NCBI GenBank assembly: GCA_040220455.1
Contig: JAVJUS010000112.1
Coordinates: forward strand, 1-64,000
Direction: 5' to 3'
DNA from: JAVJUS01 sp040220455
GTDB taxonomy: Bacteria; Pseudomonadota; Alphaproteobacteria; DSM-16000; Inquilinaceae
DNA length: 64,000 nucleotides
A model generated the notes under the pieces. It saw only the letters and a program-made list of their open reading frames with translations, did not search any database and had not been told where the DNA came from. The translations under genes were made by a program, and so were the position numbers. Shown here piece after piece: positions 16,582 through 24,301 of this stretch. Positions within the stretch are counted from its first letter, which is position 1; every line of letters starts with the position of its first letter.

Positions 16582-16621
16582 CCGCCCCCGGCGGCCAGGT
16601 CGCCGGAAGACCCGTCCTGAT

Positions 16622-16655
16622 CGGGCCCGTCGCCGCGCGCGGCGGGCCCGTTTTT
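16622..16655 (+). terminator. Rho-independent terminator after the symporter gene
   Basis: Stem CGGGCCCG (16622-16629) / CGGGCCCG (16643-16650) with extra inner GC pairing is followed by TTTTT. Strong. It separates the transporter operon from the downstream regulator gene. Confidence 0.9.
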
Positions 16656-16710
16656 CTTCCCGGGCTCCCGGCAACTTCCCAATACCCGCCACGCGCGGCA
16701 TGATGGCGCC

Positions 16711-18594
16711 ATGTCCGGTGGTGACTCGCGGCTGTCCGCAGAACTCGAAGACGTGCGCGACTTCCTGGCCGCGCATCATCCCCTCGACCTGCTGCCGGCC
16801 GAGGAGGTCGACCGGCTCGCCACGATGGTGGTCATCCGCTACCTGGCGCGCGGACGCGCCTTGATGGCGCCGGGCGACGCGGTCGACGCGCTGACGATCG
16901 TGCGCTCCGGCGCGCTGGAGACGCGCAGCCCGGCGGGCGACCTGCTTGCCCGCGCCGGCGAGGGGGAGGCCGCGGGCGTCCGCGCCTTGCTGGCCGGCGG
17001 ACGGGCGGTCAACCGGATCGAAGCGATCGAGGACACGCTCGTCTACCAGATCCCGGCCTCGGAGTTCGCGCGCCTGCGGGCGGAGAGGCCGGCGGTCGCC
17101 TACCACTACTCTCCCTCTGGCGCGGAGCGGCTGCGCGGCGCGCGGCTGGCGGTCGGCGACGGCGACGCCAGCGGGCTGACCAGCCGCCGGGTGGCCGAGC
17201 TGTTGCGCCGCACGCCGGTGACGGCGGGTCCGGATGCCACGGTCCGTGATGCGTCTTCGGTCATGGCGCGGGAGGCGATCTCATGCCTGCCGATCGTCGA
17301 GGCCGGCGCGCTCGTCGGCATCCTGACCGACCGGGACCTGCGCAACCGGGTCCTCGCCGCCGGCCGGCCGCCCGACACGCCGGTCCGGGCGGTGATGACG
17401 CCGGCGCCCTGGACCGTGCCGGCCAGCGCGTTCCTGTTCGAGGCGCTGATCGCCCTGTCACACCGGGGGGTGCATCATCTGCCGGTCGTCGGGTCGGAGG
17501 GCGAGCTGGTCGGCGTGGTCACGACGACGGACCTGTTGCGCACCCAGTCCCGCAGCGTCGTCTTCCTGGCCGGCGACATCCAGAGCCGCGCCGATGCCGC
17601 CGGGATCGCCGAGGCGCTGGCGCCGCTGTCGGCGATGGTGCTCGACATGGTGGAGGCCGGCGTCGGCGCCTACGGCGTCGGCCACGCGGTCACCGCGCTC
17701 GCCGACGCGGCGACGCGCCGGCTGATCGAGCTGGCCGAGGATGCCCTGGGTCCGCCGCCGGTGCCCTACGCCTGGCTGGCGCTCGGCAGCCAGGGCCGGC
17801 ACGAGCAGACGGCCCGCTCCGACCAGGACAATGCCCTGCTCCTCGACGACGCGTACGACCCGGCCGCGCACGGTGCCTATTTCGAGGCGCTGGCCCGGCG
17901 GGTCTGCGACGGGCTGGCGACCGCGGGCTTCGTCCACTGCCCCGGCGAAGTCATGGCGCTCACCGAGCGCTGGCGCCAGCCGCTGGCCGTCTGGAAACGC
18001 ACCTTCGCGCGCTGGATCGACACCCCCGATCCGAAGGCGCTGATGGAGGCGAGCGTCTTCTTCGACCTGCGCGTCGTGCAGGGCGAGCGGGGCCTCGGCG
18101 ACGCGTTGCAGCGCTTCGCCCTCGACAAGGCGGCGGGCAACGGCGTCTTCCTGGCCCATCTGGCCGGCAACGCCCTGACCCATCCGCCGCCGCTGGGGCT
18201 GTTCCGGAACCTGGTGCTGATCTCCTCCGGAGAGCACCGGCGCACGCTCGACCTCAAGCACAGCGGCGTCGTTCCGGTGGTCGACCTGGCGCGGCTCTAC
18301 GCCCTCGACGCCGGCATCGACGCGGTCAACACGCGCGACCGGCTGGAGGCCGCGCGCGAGACCGGCCGCCTGTCGGCGCCCGGCGCCCGGGACCTGATCG
18401 ACGCGCTCGACTTTCTCGCGTTGATGCGCCTGAAACATCAGGCCCGCCGCATCCGAGCGGGCAAGGTGGCCGACAACTACCTGGCGCCGGAGGACCTGTC
18501 GGGTTTCGAGCGCGGACATCTCAAGGACGCCTTCGCGGTGATCAAGAGCTTCCAGGCCGCCGCGGCGACGACCTGGCGTGGCGGCCTGGGCTAG
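16711..18594 (+). CDS. cNMP-binding / CBS / DUF294 nucleotidyltransferase-like protein
   Basis: Multidomain cytosolic regulator of 627 residues. The order is a cyclic-nucleotide-binding-like barrel (about 35-125), a tandem CBS pair (about 155-290, with ILTDRDLR and VVTTTDLLR), a DUF294 nucleotidyltransferase-like core (LGSQGRHEQTARSDQDNALL near 355-375) and a C-terminal substrate-binding domain. The G-S-Q-G-R-x-E and S-D-Q-D-N motifs match proteins found beside VC_2705-type symporters in many proteobacteria. It probably senses nucleotides and modifies a partner protein or the transporter. It is followed eight bases later by the exonuclease gene. Confidence 0.85.
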   Translation: MSGGDSRLSAELEDVRDFLAAHHPLDLLPAEEVDRLATMVVIRYLARGRALMAPGDAVDALTIVRSGALETRSPAGDLLARAGEGEAAGVRALLAGGRAVNRIEAIEDTLVYQIPASEFARLRAERPAVAYHYSPSGAERLRGARLAVGDGDASGLTSRRVAELLRRTPVTAGPDATVRDASSVMAREAISCLPIVEAGALVGILTDRDLRNRVLAAGRPPDTPVRAVMTPAPWTVPASAFLFEALIALSHRGVHHLPVVGSEGELVGVVTTTDLLRTQSRSVVFLAGDIQSRADAAGIAEALAPLSAMVLDMVEAGVGAYGVGHAVTALADAATRRLIELAEDALGPPPVPYAWLALGSQGRHEQTARSDQDNALLLDDAYDPAAHGAYFEALARRVCDGLATAGFVHCPGEVMALTERWRQPLAVWKRTFARWIDTPDPKALMEASVFFDLRVVQGERGLGDALQRFALDKAAGNGVFLAHLAGNALTHPPPLGLFRNLVLISSGEHRRTLDLKHSGVVPVVDLARLYALDAGIDAVNTRDRLEAARETGRLSAPGARDLIDALDFLALMRLKHQARRIRAGKVADNYLAPEDLSGFERGHLKDAFAVIKSFQAAAATTWRGGLG

Positions 18595-18602
18595 ACCGCG
18601 CC

Positions 18603-19295
18603 ATGGCGTTCGGCCCGGTCGCGTCGCCGATCCTGCCCCTGCGCCGCCGATGGCTGGCCGCGCGCTGCCGGGCCGCGCCGCTGCGCGACGTCCACCGGGC
18701 CGACCTGCCCTCGGCGGCCACCCGCTGGACGGAGGTGGAGTTCCTGGCCCTGGACCTGGAAACGACCGGCCTCGACCCGGCGCGCGACGCGATCCTGTCG
18801 ATCGGCTGGGTGCCGCTGAGCGGCGGCGCGATCCGCCTCGCCGGCGCGGGCTACCGCCTGGTGGCGGCGGATCGCCCGGTGGGGGAGAACAGCGCGGCGC
18901 TGCACGGCATCCTCGACCGGCACCTGGCCGACGCCCCGTCCCTGCCCGCGGTCCTGCCCGAGTTGCTGGAGGCGCTGACCGGCCGCGTGGCGATCGCCCA
19001 TCACGCGCCGATGGAGCAGCGCTTCCTCGGCGCCGCCTGCCGTCGCCACTACGGCTGCCCCCTCGCCGTGCCCTTCATCGACACGCTGGCGCTCGAACGC
19101 CGGTCCTTCGCGCGGCGCGGCCGGGTGCCCGGCGACGGCGACCTGCGCCTGCCGGCGGCGCGGGCGCGGCGCGGCCTGCCACGCTACCGCCTCCACCACG
19201 CGCTGGGCGACGCGCTCGCCTGCGCGGAGCTGTTCCTGGCCCAGGCCACGGCGATCGGCGGCAAGCGGCCGGCCCGCCTGGGCGACCTCCTCTGA
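18603..19295 (+). CDS. DnaQ-like 3'-5' exonuclease
   Basis: DEDDh-type exonuclease domain of 230 residues. LALDLETTGLDP holds the first catalytic pair (Asp51, Glu53), IAHHAPMEQRFL is the Exo II block and RLHHALGDALA the Exo III block. Exo II has M-E where F-D is usual, so Glu138 may replace the second Asp. The gene follows the DUF294 regulator with an 8-base gap. This pairing is conserved next to VC_2705 symporters, though its biological reason is unclear. Confidence 0.85.
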   Translation: MAFGPVASPILPLRRRWLAARCRAAPLRDVHRADLPSAATRWTEVEFLALDLETTGLDPARDAILSIGWVPLSGGAIRLAGAGYRLVAADRPVGENSAALHGILDRHLADAPSLPAVLPELLEALTGRVAIAHHAPMEQRFLGAACRRHYGCPLAVPFIDTLALERRSFARRGRVPGDGDLRLPAARARRGLPRYRLHHALGDALACAELFLAQATAIGGKRPARLGDLL

Positions 19296-19344
19296 CCGGC
19301 CGCCCTCCCGCCCATTCCCGACAGCCTCTGAGCGGAACCAAGCC

Positions 19345-19863
19345 ATGTTCCTCGACCTGGTCATCGCCGTCTGCGCCGGCTTCGCGGCCGCCGGCCCGGT
19401 CCTGCTCGTCTACCGGCTGCTCCGGCGCAAGCCCTCGCTCGGCGTGGTCCTCGGCGTCGCGGCCGTGGCGATCATGGTCGTGGCGACCGTCCAGCGCTAT
19501 GGCTGGGCCGACCAGGCCGCCGCGCGCCTGCCGCCGGAGATGGTCGTGATCGATCGGCTGACCGTGCGCGATCCGTTCCAGCCCCTGTCCTATATCGTGC
19601 CCGTGGTCGACCGGCTGGTCGTCGCCGACACGGCCAGCCGGCGGACCAGTCCGGCCCATCCCGACATGGTGGCGATGGAGGTCGTGCTCGTCCGCAAAGG
19701 GCGCGAGACGCTGGTGGCGCGCCATCTGGTCGACTGCGCCGAACGGGCGACGACCCAGCTTCCCGCGGACACGCGGCTCGGCCCGGGCCCGCTGCCGGAC
19801 GGGCTCGCCTGGTTCGGCGGCGTTCCGGACGGGCTGTTCGAAGCGGCCTGTCCGCCGGCATGA
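19345..19863 (+). CDS. Predicted membrane protein of unknown function
   Basis: A 172-residue protein with two N-terminal membrane helices (about 3-24 and 34-48) and a periplasmic or cytosolic domain rich in short beta-type segments. Two cysteines (one in LVDCAE, one near the C-terminus) could pair. No known family recognised. It has the same orientation as the exonuclease gene, 49 bases downstream, so it may be in the same transcript. Confidence 0.7.
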   Translation: MFLDLVIAVCAGFAAAGPVLLVYRLLRRKPSLGVVLGVAAVAIMVVATVQRYGWADQAAARLPPEMVVIDRLTVRDPFQPLSYIVPVVDRLVVADTASRRTSPAHPDMVAMEVVLVRKGRETLVARHLVDCAERATTQLPADTRLGPGPLPDGLAWFGGVPDGLFEAACPPA

Positions 19864-19966
19864 GGGATCGCCGGCTCGGCCGGACGCGGCCGCGTCGCGG
19901 CAGCCGGACTCGCCCCTTGGCAACCGGACCGCGTATCGGCCATAGTCGTCGCCACACGACCCAAAG

Positions 19967-19993
19967 GCGAGCCCGGCGGCAAGCCGGGCTCGC
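19967..19993 (+). other. Perfect hairpin before the thioesterase gene
   Basis: An 11-bp perfect stem GCGAGCCCGGC (19967-19977) / GCCGGGCTCGC (19983-19993) with a 5-base loop. No T-run. It lies 37 bases before the GTG start of the thioesterase gene, so it is either a poor terminator or a 5'-leader structure. Confidence 0.5.
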
Positions 19994-20029
19994 GACGCGC
20001 GACCGTCGACAGCTACCGGAGGCCGATCC

Positions 20030-20455
20030 GTGAGCGAGCCATCCCTTGCCGACATGCAGGCCTTCGCGAACCAGGTCTTCGACTCCCAGCCGTTCAGCGG
20101 CTTCATCGGGGCCCGTCTGGCCGATTGCGGCGCGGATCATGCGACGCTCGCCCTGACGATCGCCGATCATCACAAGCAACAGCACGGCTTCGTCCATGGC
20201 GGCGTGCTCGCCTATCTGGCCGATAACGCGATCACCTTCGCGGGCGGCCTCGCCATGGGCGGCAACGCCCTGACGTCGGAGTTCAAGATCAACTACCTGC
20301 GCCCCGGCCAGGGGGCGGAACTGGTCGCCCGTGCCACGACCCGCGGCGTCGGCAAGCGCCAGGCCGTCTGCCAGTGCGAGGTCTTCGCCGTCGCCGAGGA
20401 CGGCACGGAGAAGCTCTGCGCCATCGCCCAGGGAACGGTGTTGCCGGCGGGCTGA
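20030..20455 (+). CDS. PaaI-type hotdog-fold thioesterase
   Basis: Acyl-CoA thioesterase of the PaaI/YdiI group, 141 residues, cytosolic. The GTG start at 20030 is supported by CCGGAGG at 20017-20022. The family motif H-G-G appears in QQHGFVHGGVLAYLADNA, with the catalytic acidic residue in the following helix. The substrate is not defined. It is convergent with a decayed Rieske-oxygenase remnant, which might once have shared an aromatic-degradation context (speculative). Confidence 0.85.
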   Translation: MSEPSLADMQAFANQVFDSQPFSGFIGARLADCGADHATLALTIADHHKQQHGFVHGGVLAYLADNAITFAGGLAMGGNALTSEFKINYLRPGQGAELVARATTRGVGKRQAVCQCEVFAVAEDGTEKLCAIAQGTVLPAG

Positions 20456-20469
20456 GAAGCCCCCGGGGG

Positions 20470-20720
20470 TCAGGCCACCGCCGCGTCTATGGTGTCCTGG
20501 AACACCGCCAGCAGGCCCTCCTCGAGGCCGAGCGTGTGGTAGGCGTTGCCGCCGTCGCGCAATCCCGCCTGGACCTGTTCGGCGACCCGGAAATCCTCGG
20601 TGTCGAAGACGACGTCGTTGGTGAAGGCGAAGCGCTTGGCAAGCGCCGCCTGCCCCTTTTCGCCGACGAAGGCGTCCGGGTGGTAGAGCATCTCGTGCGT
20701 CCAGATCGTCCGGTCCGGCG
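20470..20720 (-). pseudogene. Remnant of a Rieske oxygenase alpha subunit (C-terminal end only)
   Basis: The minus-strand frame ending at 20470 encodes about 80 residues. They look like the extreme C-terminus of ring-hydroxylating oxygenase alpha subunits: a segment with EMLYHPDAF, then FDTEDFRVAEQVQAGLRDGG and LGLEEGLLAVFQD. The pattern E-D-x-x-x-x-E-x-x-Q-x-G-L followed by L-x-x-x-E-x-x-L-x-x-F is the family's final block. No Rieske or iron-site region and no plausible start lie upstream, where the plus-strand plsY begins. I therefore read it as a truncated pseudogene. A small independent gene is the alternative. Confidence 0.55.
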
Positions 20721-20844
20721 TCCGCCGGTGCGCCGGCCGGCTTGAAACGGAGGGGCCGCGCGGGTACACGCTGGGATGAACACGGGCGGCGCCGGCCGCG
20801 CCTCGAGCCGCCGCCCCGCCCGATCGACCGAGCCGGAGCGCGCG

Positions 20845-21543
20845 ATGCCCGATCCTCTCGGCGGCCTCGCCTACACGTGGCCCTATTACGCAGCGGCGGT
20901 GATCGGCTACCTGCTGGGCTCGATCCCGTTCGGCCTGGTGCTGACGCGGCTGGCCGGCTATGGCGACATCCGCAAGATCGGCTCGGGCAATATCGGCGCG
21001 ACCAATGTCCTGCGCACCGGCAACAAGCCGCTGGCCGCCGCCACCCTGGTGCTGGACAGCGGCAAGGGCGCGCTGGCGGTCGCGATCGGCTTCCTGTTCG
21101 GGCCGGACATCGCCGTGCTCGCCGGCGGCGGCGCGATGCTGGGCCACACCTTCCCGGTCTGGCTGAGGTTCCGGGGCGGCAAGGGCGTGGCGACGGCGCT
21201 CGGCACCCTGCTGGCGCTGGCACCGACGGTCGGCCTCCTCGCCTGCCTGATCTGGCTCGCCGTCGCCTTCACGACCCGCTATTCGTCGCTGGCCGCGCTG
21301 GTCAGCCTCGTGGCGGCGCCCGTCGCCGGCTTCGTACTGGCGTCGCGGCCGGTCTTCAACGCTTTGGCCAGGACGGGACTCGATCCCTGGTGGATCGCCG
21401 ATCCCCAGCGCGCCGAACTGATGGTCTTCATTGCCGTGCTGGTCCTGATCCGCCACCACGCCAATATCCGCCGACTGCTCCAGGGCACGGAATCGAAGAT
21501 CGGCGACAAGAAGAAGGACGGCGGAGTGCGCCATGACTCTTGA
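20845..21543 (+). CDS. plsY: Glycerol-3-phosphate acyltransferase PlsY
   Basis: Inner membrane enzyme that transfers an acyl group from acyl-phosphate to sn-glycerol 3-phosphate, the first step of phospholipid synthesis. ATG 20845 with GGAG at 20835-20838 is chosen over upstream in-frame codons. Signatures are GSIPFGL, the IGSGNIGATNVLRTGNK block, GHTFPVWLRFRGGKGVAT and the ending HHANIRRLLQGTE. It has 232 residues with five or more helices; the tail is slightly longer than usual. It overlaps the next gene by 11 bases. Confidence 0.96.
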   Translation: MPDPLGGLAYTWPYYAAAVIGYLLGSIPFGLVLTRLAGYGDIRKIGSGNIGATNVLRTGNKPLAAATLVLDSGKGALAVAIGFLFGPDIAVLAGGGAMLGHTFPVWLRFRGGKGVATALGTLLALAPTVGLLACLIWLAVAFTTRYSSLAALVSLVAAPVAGFVLASRPVFNALARTGLDPWWIADPQRAELMVFIAVLVLIRHHANIRRLLQGTESKIGDKKKDGGVRHDS

Positions 21544-22462
21544 TGACGAGCCCCCCTACCCGCGTGACCTGGTCGGCTACGGCGCCGCCCCGCCCGACGC
21601 GGCCTGGCCCGGCGGCGCGCGGGTCGCCGTGCAGTTCGTGATCAACTACGAGGAAGGTGGCGAGCGCTGCCTTCTGCACGGCGACCGCGAATCCGAGGCA
21701 TTCCTGTCCGACATCGTCGGCGCCGCCCCGCTGCCCGACCGCCGGCACATGAACATGGAATCGCTCTACGACTACGGCGCGCGGGCCGGGTTCTGGCGGC
21801 TGATGCGGCTGTTCGGCGACCGCGGCGTGCCGGTCACGGCCTTCGCCGTCGGCATGGCGCTCGCCCGCAATCCGGACGCCGCCCGGGCGCTGGCCGAGGC
21901 CGGGCACGAGGTGGCGAGCCATGGCTGGCGCTGGATCGACTACCAGGACGTGGATCCGGAGACCGAGGCGGACCACATCGCACGGGCCCACGACACGATC
22001 GAGGCGCTGGTCGGCACGCCGCCGGTGGGCATGTACCAGGGCCGCACCTCGCCCAACACGGTCGCGTTGACCGCCGCCCATGGCGGCTTCCTCTACTCCG
22101 CCGACAGCTACGCCGACGACCTGCCCTATTGGCACCTGGAGGGCGACACGCCGCTGTTGATGGTGCCCTACACGCTCGACGCCAACGACATGCGCTTCGC
22201 CACGGCGCAGGGCTTCAATTCCGGCGACCAGTTCTTCGCCTATCTGCGCGACGCCTTCGACATGCTCTACGCGGAGGGGGCGGAGCGGCCGCGCATGATG
22301 TCGGTCGGCCTGCATTGCCGCCTCGCCGGCCGGCCCGGGCGGGCGCTGGCGCTCGCCCGGTTCCTGGACCATGTGCAGAATCACGACCGGGTGTGGATCT
22401 GCCGGCGCGAGGATATCGCCCGCCACTGGATCGACCGCTTCCCCGCGCCGGCCTATCCCTAG
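21533..22462 (+). CDS. puuE: Allantoinase PuuE (polysaccharide-deacetylase fold)
   Basis: Metal-independent allantoinase of the PuuE type, converting allantoin to allantoate in purine breakdown, 309 residues. The N-terminus YPRDLVGYG, VAVQFVINYEEGGE, the NMESLYDYGARAGFWR block and EVASHGWRWIDY are hallmarks of this family. It is translationally coupled to plsY by overlap, an unusual partner. No other ureide or urate genes are visible. A related polysaccharide deacetylase activity is less likely given the family-specific motifs. Confidence 0.88.
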   Translation: MTLDDEPPYPRDLVGYGAAPPDAAWPGGARVAVQFVINYEEGGERCLLHGDRESEAFLSDIVGAAPLPDRRHMNMESLYDYGARAGFWRLMRLFGDRGVPVTAFAVGMALARNPDAARALAEAGHEVASHGWRWIDYQDVDPETEADHIARAHDTIEALVGTPPVGMYQGRTSPNTVALTAAHGGFLYSADSYADDLPYWHLEGDTPLLMVPYTLDANDMRFATAQGFNSGDQFFAYLRDAFDMLYAEGAERPRMMSVGLHCRLAGRPGRALALARFLDHVQNHDRVWICRREDIARHWIDRFPAPAYP

Positions 22463-22484
22463 ATCGTCGTTACGGACCCGGAGC

Positions 22485-22611
22485 GTCGGGCTCGCTGACG
22501 CTCGACCGACCTACGAGACCGGTGCGTAGGTCGGCTGAGCGAAGCGAACCCGACAAGGGTGCCCGCTCCGGCGTCGGGGATGTCGGGCTCGCTGGCGCTC
22601 GACCGACCTAC
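22485..22611. repeat. Cluster of three GTAGGTCGG-type palindromic repeats
   Basis: Three units of about 30 bases: 22485-22514 (minus), 22526-22554 (plus) and 22582-22611 (minus). The consensus starts GTAGGTCGG(T/C)(C/T)GAGCG and ends GA(A/G)CCCGAC. They alternate in orientation, as REP/BIME elements do. The last unit runs into the neighbouring minus-strand gene, and its GTAG supplies that gene's TAG stop codon (22608-22610). The element may also act as a bidirectional 3' end between the convergent genes. Confidence 0.8.
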
Positions 22612-24026
22612 TGCTGGGTATGCAGCGGCACGATGTCGGTGAAGATGTGGCTGGTGTCGATGCTCTCCCCGCTGCTCGTCGAGTGGCAGGTGAAGCAGTT
22701 GTTCGACTGAAAGCCGTTGTTCTTGTCCGGATACTGGTGGAACGTTTCCATGGTCGCGTTCGCCAGGAACAGCGAGCCGCGCAGGAAGTCGTTCGTGCCG
22801 CTGGTCGGGATCTGGCCGAGCTGGCTCCAGATGCCGCCGAGCTGGAAGTAGTTCGCCCGCACGTCGTCGACCGCCGCCAGCGCCGTCATGACCGAGCTGT
22901 TGAGCGACACCAGGTCGGTGTTGTTGGCCGCCGAGTCAGCCGAGCTGGGCGCGTCGCCGAAGGGATTGAGGCGGATCACGTCGACCGGGCCGATGGAGTC
23001 GCCCGAATCTGCGACGATGTTGCCGGAGTCGCCGTCGTACTTGGCGGTCGGCGCGACATCGTCCGAATAGGCTCCGCCAGAGGTCATGAACAGCCACCCG
23101 CCCGAGGAGTCGAACGGCACCAGGACGTTATCGCCGTCGGTATCGATGTAGTAGTAGGGCGCGTCCGGAGCGTTGTCGACATGCTCGAAGCTCGCCCACA
23201 CCATCTCGGGATGGCCGTTGACCGTGCCAACGACATGCATGCCGACCAGGGCCAGGGTCATGTCCTCGGTGCCGGTGGACGTCCATGTGGTGTCGCTGCT
23301 GCGGTCGAAGGCCGGAACCGTCGTGTCGATCGTGACGTACCGGCTCGGATCGGACACGGTCGCGGCATCGACCCAGGAGGTCTTGAGCTCCATGGTGAGC
23401 GCCACGCCGTCGACGAAGGCCTCGCCCGCGAAATCCTCGACGAGCCGGAGATCGGCAGCGGTGGTCGGGAAGGCCTGGGCGATGCTCGTGCCGTCGAAGG
23501 CGCCCTCGGCCTGGCCGGTGCGGTACTCCGCATAGACGTCGTTGGCGTGCAGGCCGTAGTAGGTCAGGCTGCCGGCCTGGGAGACAAGCACGTCGCCGCC
23601 CCCCGCCTGGCCGAGCGAGCCGATCTCGTCCGACTTGCGCGTGCGCAGGGTGAGCGCCGTGCCGTCGTCGTCGGCGACGAACTGCAGCTTGCCGTCGTCC
23701 GCGGGCTCGACCGAATAGAACTGACCGCCCTCGAAGACCGGCACGTCCCCCTCCGGTGAGGTGAGCCACAGGAACATCTGCTGGGCCCATTGGTAGAAGT
23801 CGCAGGCCGTGTTCTGGACCGGCGGGAAGGAAATGCTGTCGGCCGGCCAGACCATGCCGCCGCGAGCAACGGAGCCGCCGGCGAACCAGCCGTCGAGCTC
23901 GCCCTGCGACACCGCGCAGGTCGGCTTGGCGTCGTCGGGAATGCGGGTCTGCGCCTCGGCGGTCGATACGACCATCAGACCGGCCGCGAGGCCACCGGCG
24001 AGACCGGCGGCGACAATCCTCGACAT
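22608..24026 (-). CDS. Secreted protein with one C-terminal heme-c motif
   Basis: A 472-residue exported protein. It has an N-terminal signal peptide (hydrophobic residues 5-22, cleavage probably after AEA) and, 30 residues from the end, a CFTCH motif for covalent heme c, preceded by FQSNN. The body is Asp/Ser/Thr-rich and looks beta-structured, with WVDAATVSD and DPSRYVTIDTTV stretches. It probably lies in the periplasm as a redox protein; no enzyme family is recognised. GGGAGG precedes ATG 24026. The stop codon lies inside a dispersed repeat. An A/T-rich promoter region with a perfect palindrome lies upstream. Confidence 0.75.
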   Translation of the reverse strand: MSRIVAAGLAGGLAAGLMVVSTAEAQTRIPDDAKPTCAVSQGELDGWFAGGSVARGGMVWPADSISFPPVQNTACDFYQWAQQMFLWLTSPEGDVPVFEGGQFYSVEPADDGKLQFVADDDGTALTLRTRKSDEIGSLGQAGGGDVLVSQAGSLTYYGLHANDVYAEYRTGQAEGAFDGTSIAQAFPTTAADLRLVEDFAGEAFVDGVALTMELKTSWVDAATVSDPSRYVTIDTTVPAFDRSSDTTWTSTGTEDMTLALVGMHVVGTVNGHPEMVWASFEHVDNAPDAPYYYIDTDGDNVLVPFDSSGGWLFMTSGGAYSDDVAPTAKYDGDSGNIVADSGDSIGPVDVIRLNPFGDAPSSADSAANNTDLVSLNSSVMTALAAVDDVRANYFQLGGIWSQLGQIPTSGTNDFLRGSLFLANATMETFHQYPDKNNGFQSNNCFTCHSTSSGESIDTSHIFTDIVPLHTQQ

Positions 24027-24301
24027 GAAGAGCCTCCCTTTCGATGAGCCGGAACGCGCCCGGCACCGCCAACGGCGCCGCCGCGCTTCCTTCCGCACAA
24101 TCCAGGCTCGAAAGGGAGCAAGATCAACTGATAATTATATGAATGGCCAATTTTTCAATACAATTGTATTCATGCTTGATGAATTTGAACCGTCATTGCG
24201 ATGGACGGACCGGAAATTTCCAGGGATGAGCAACGATTCCCGCCATCCCGCGAACCATCCGACCGACCCATCCCCTTTCGCTCGAGGATGACGGTCCCGA
24301 C
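24027..24301. promoter_or_regulatory. A/T-rich promoter region with palindrome, heme protein gene
   Basis: These 275 bases contain no gene. Positions 24115-24185 are strikingly A/T-rich. AATACAATTGTATT at 24157-24170 is a perfect 14-bp palindrome, a candidate operator for the minus-strand heme protein gene. No obvious terminator for the antiporter gene, which runs in the same direction and starts at 26830, is needed here because that gene ends at 24302. Confidence 0.5.

Noticed and set aside
22463..22612. Possible att site or insertion-sequence ends
   Set aside because: The inverted motifs are 30-base palindromic units repeated at several loci, without any transposase, integrase or tRNA nearby.
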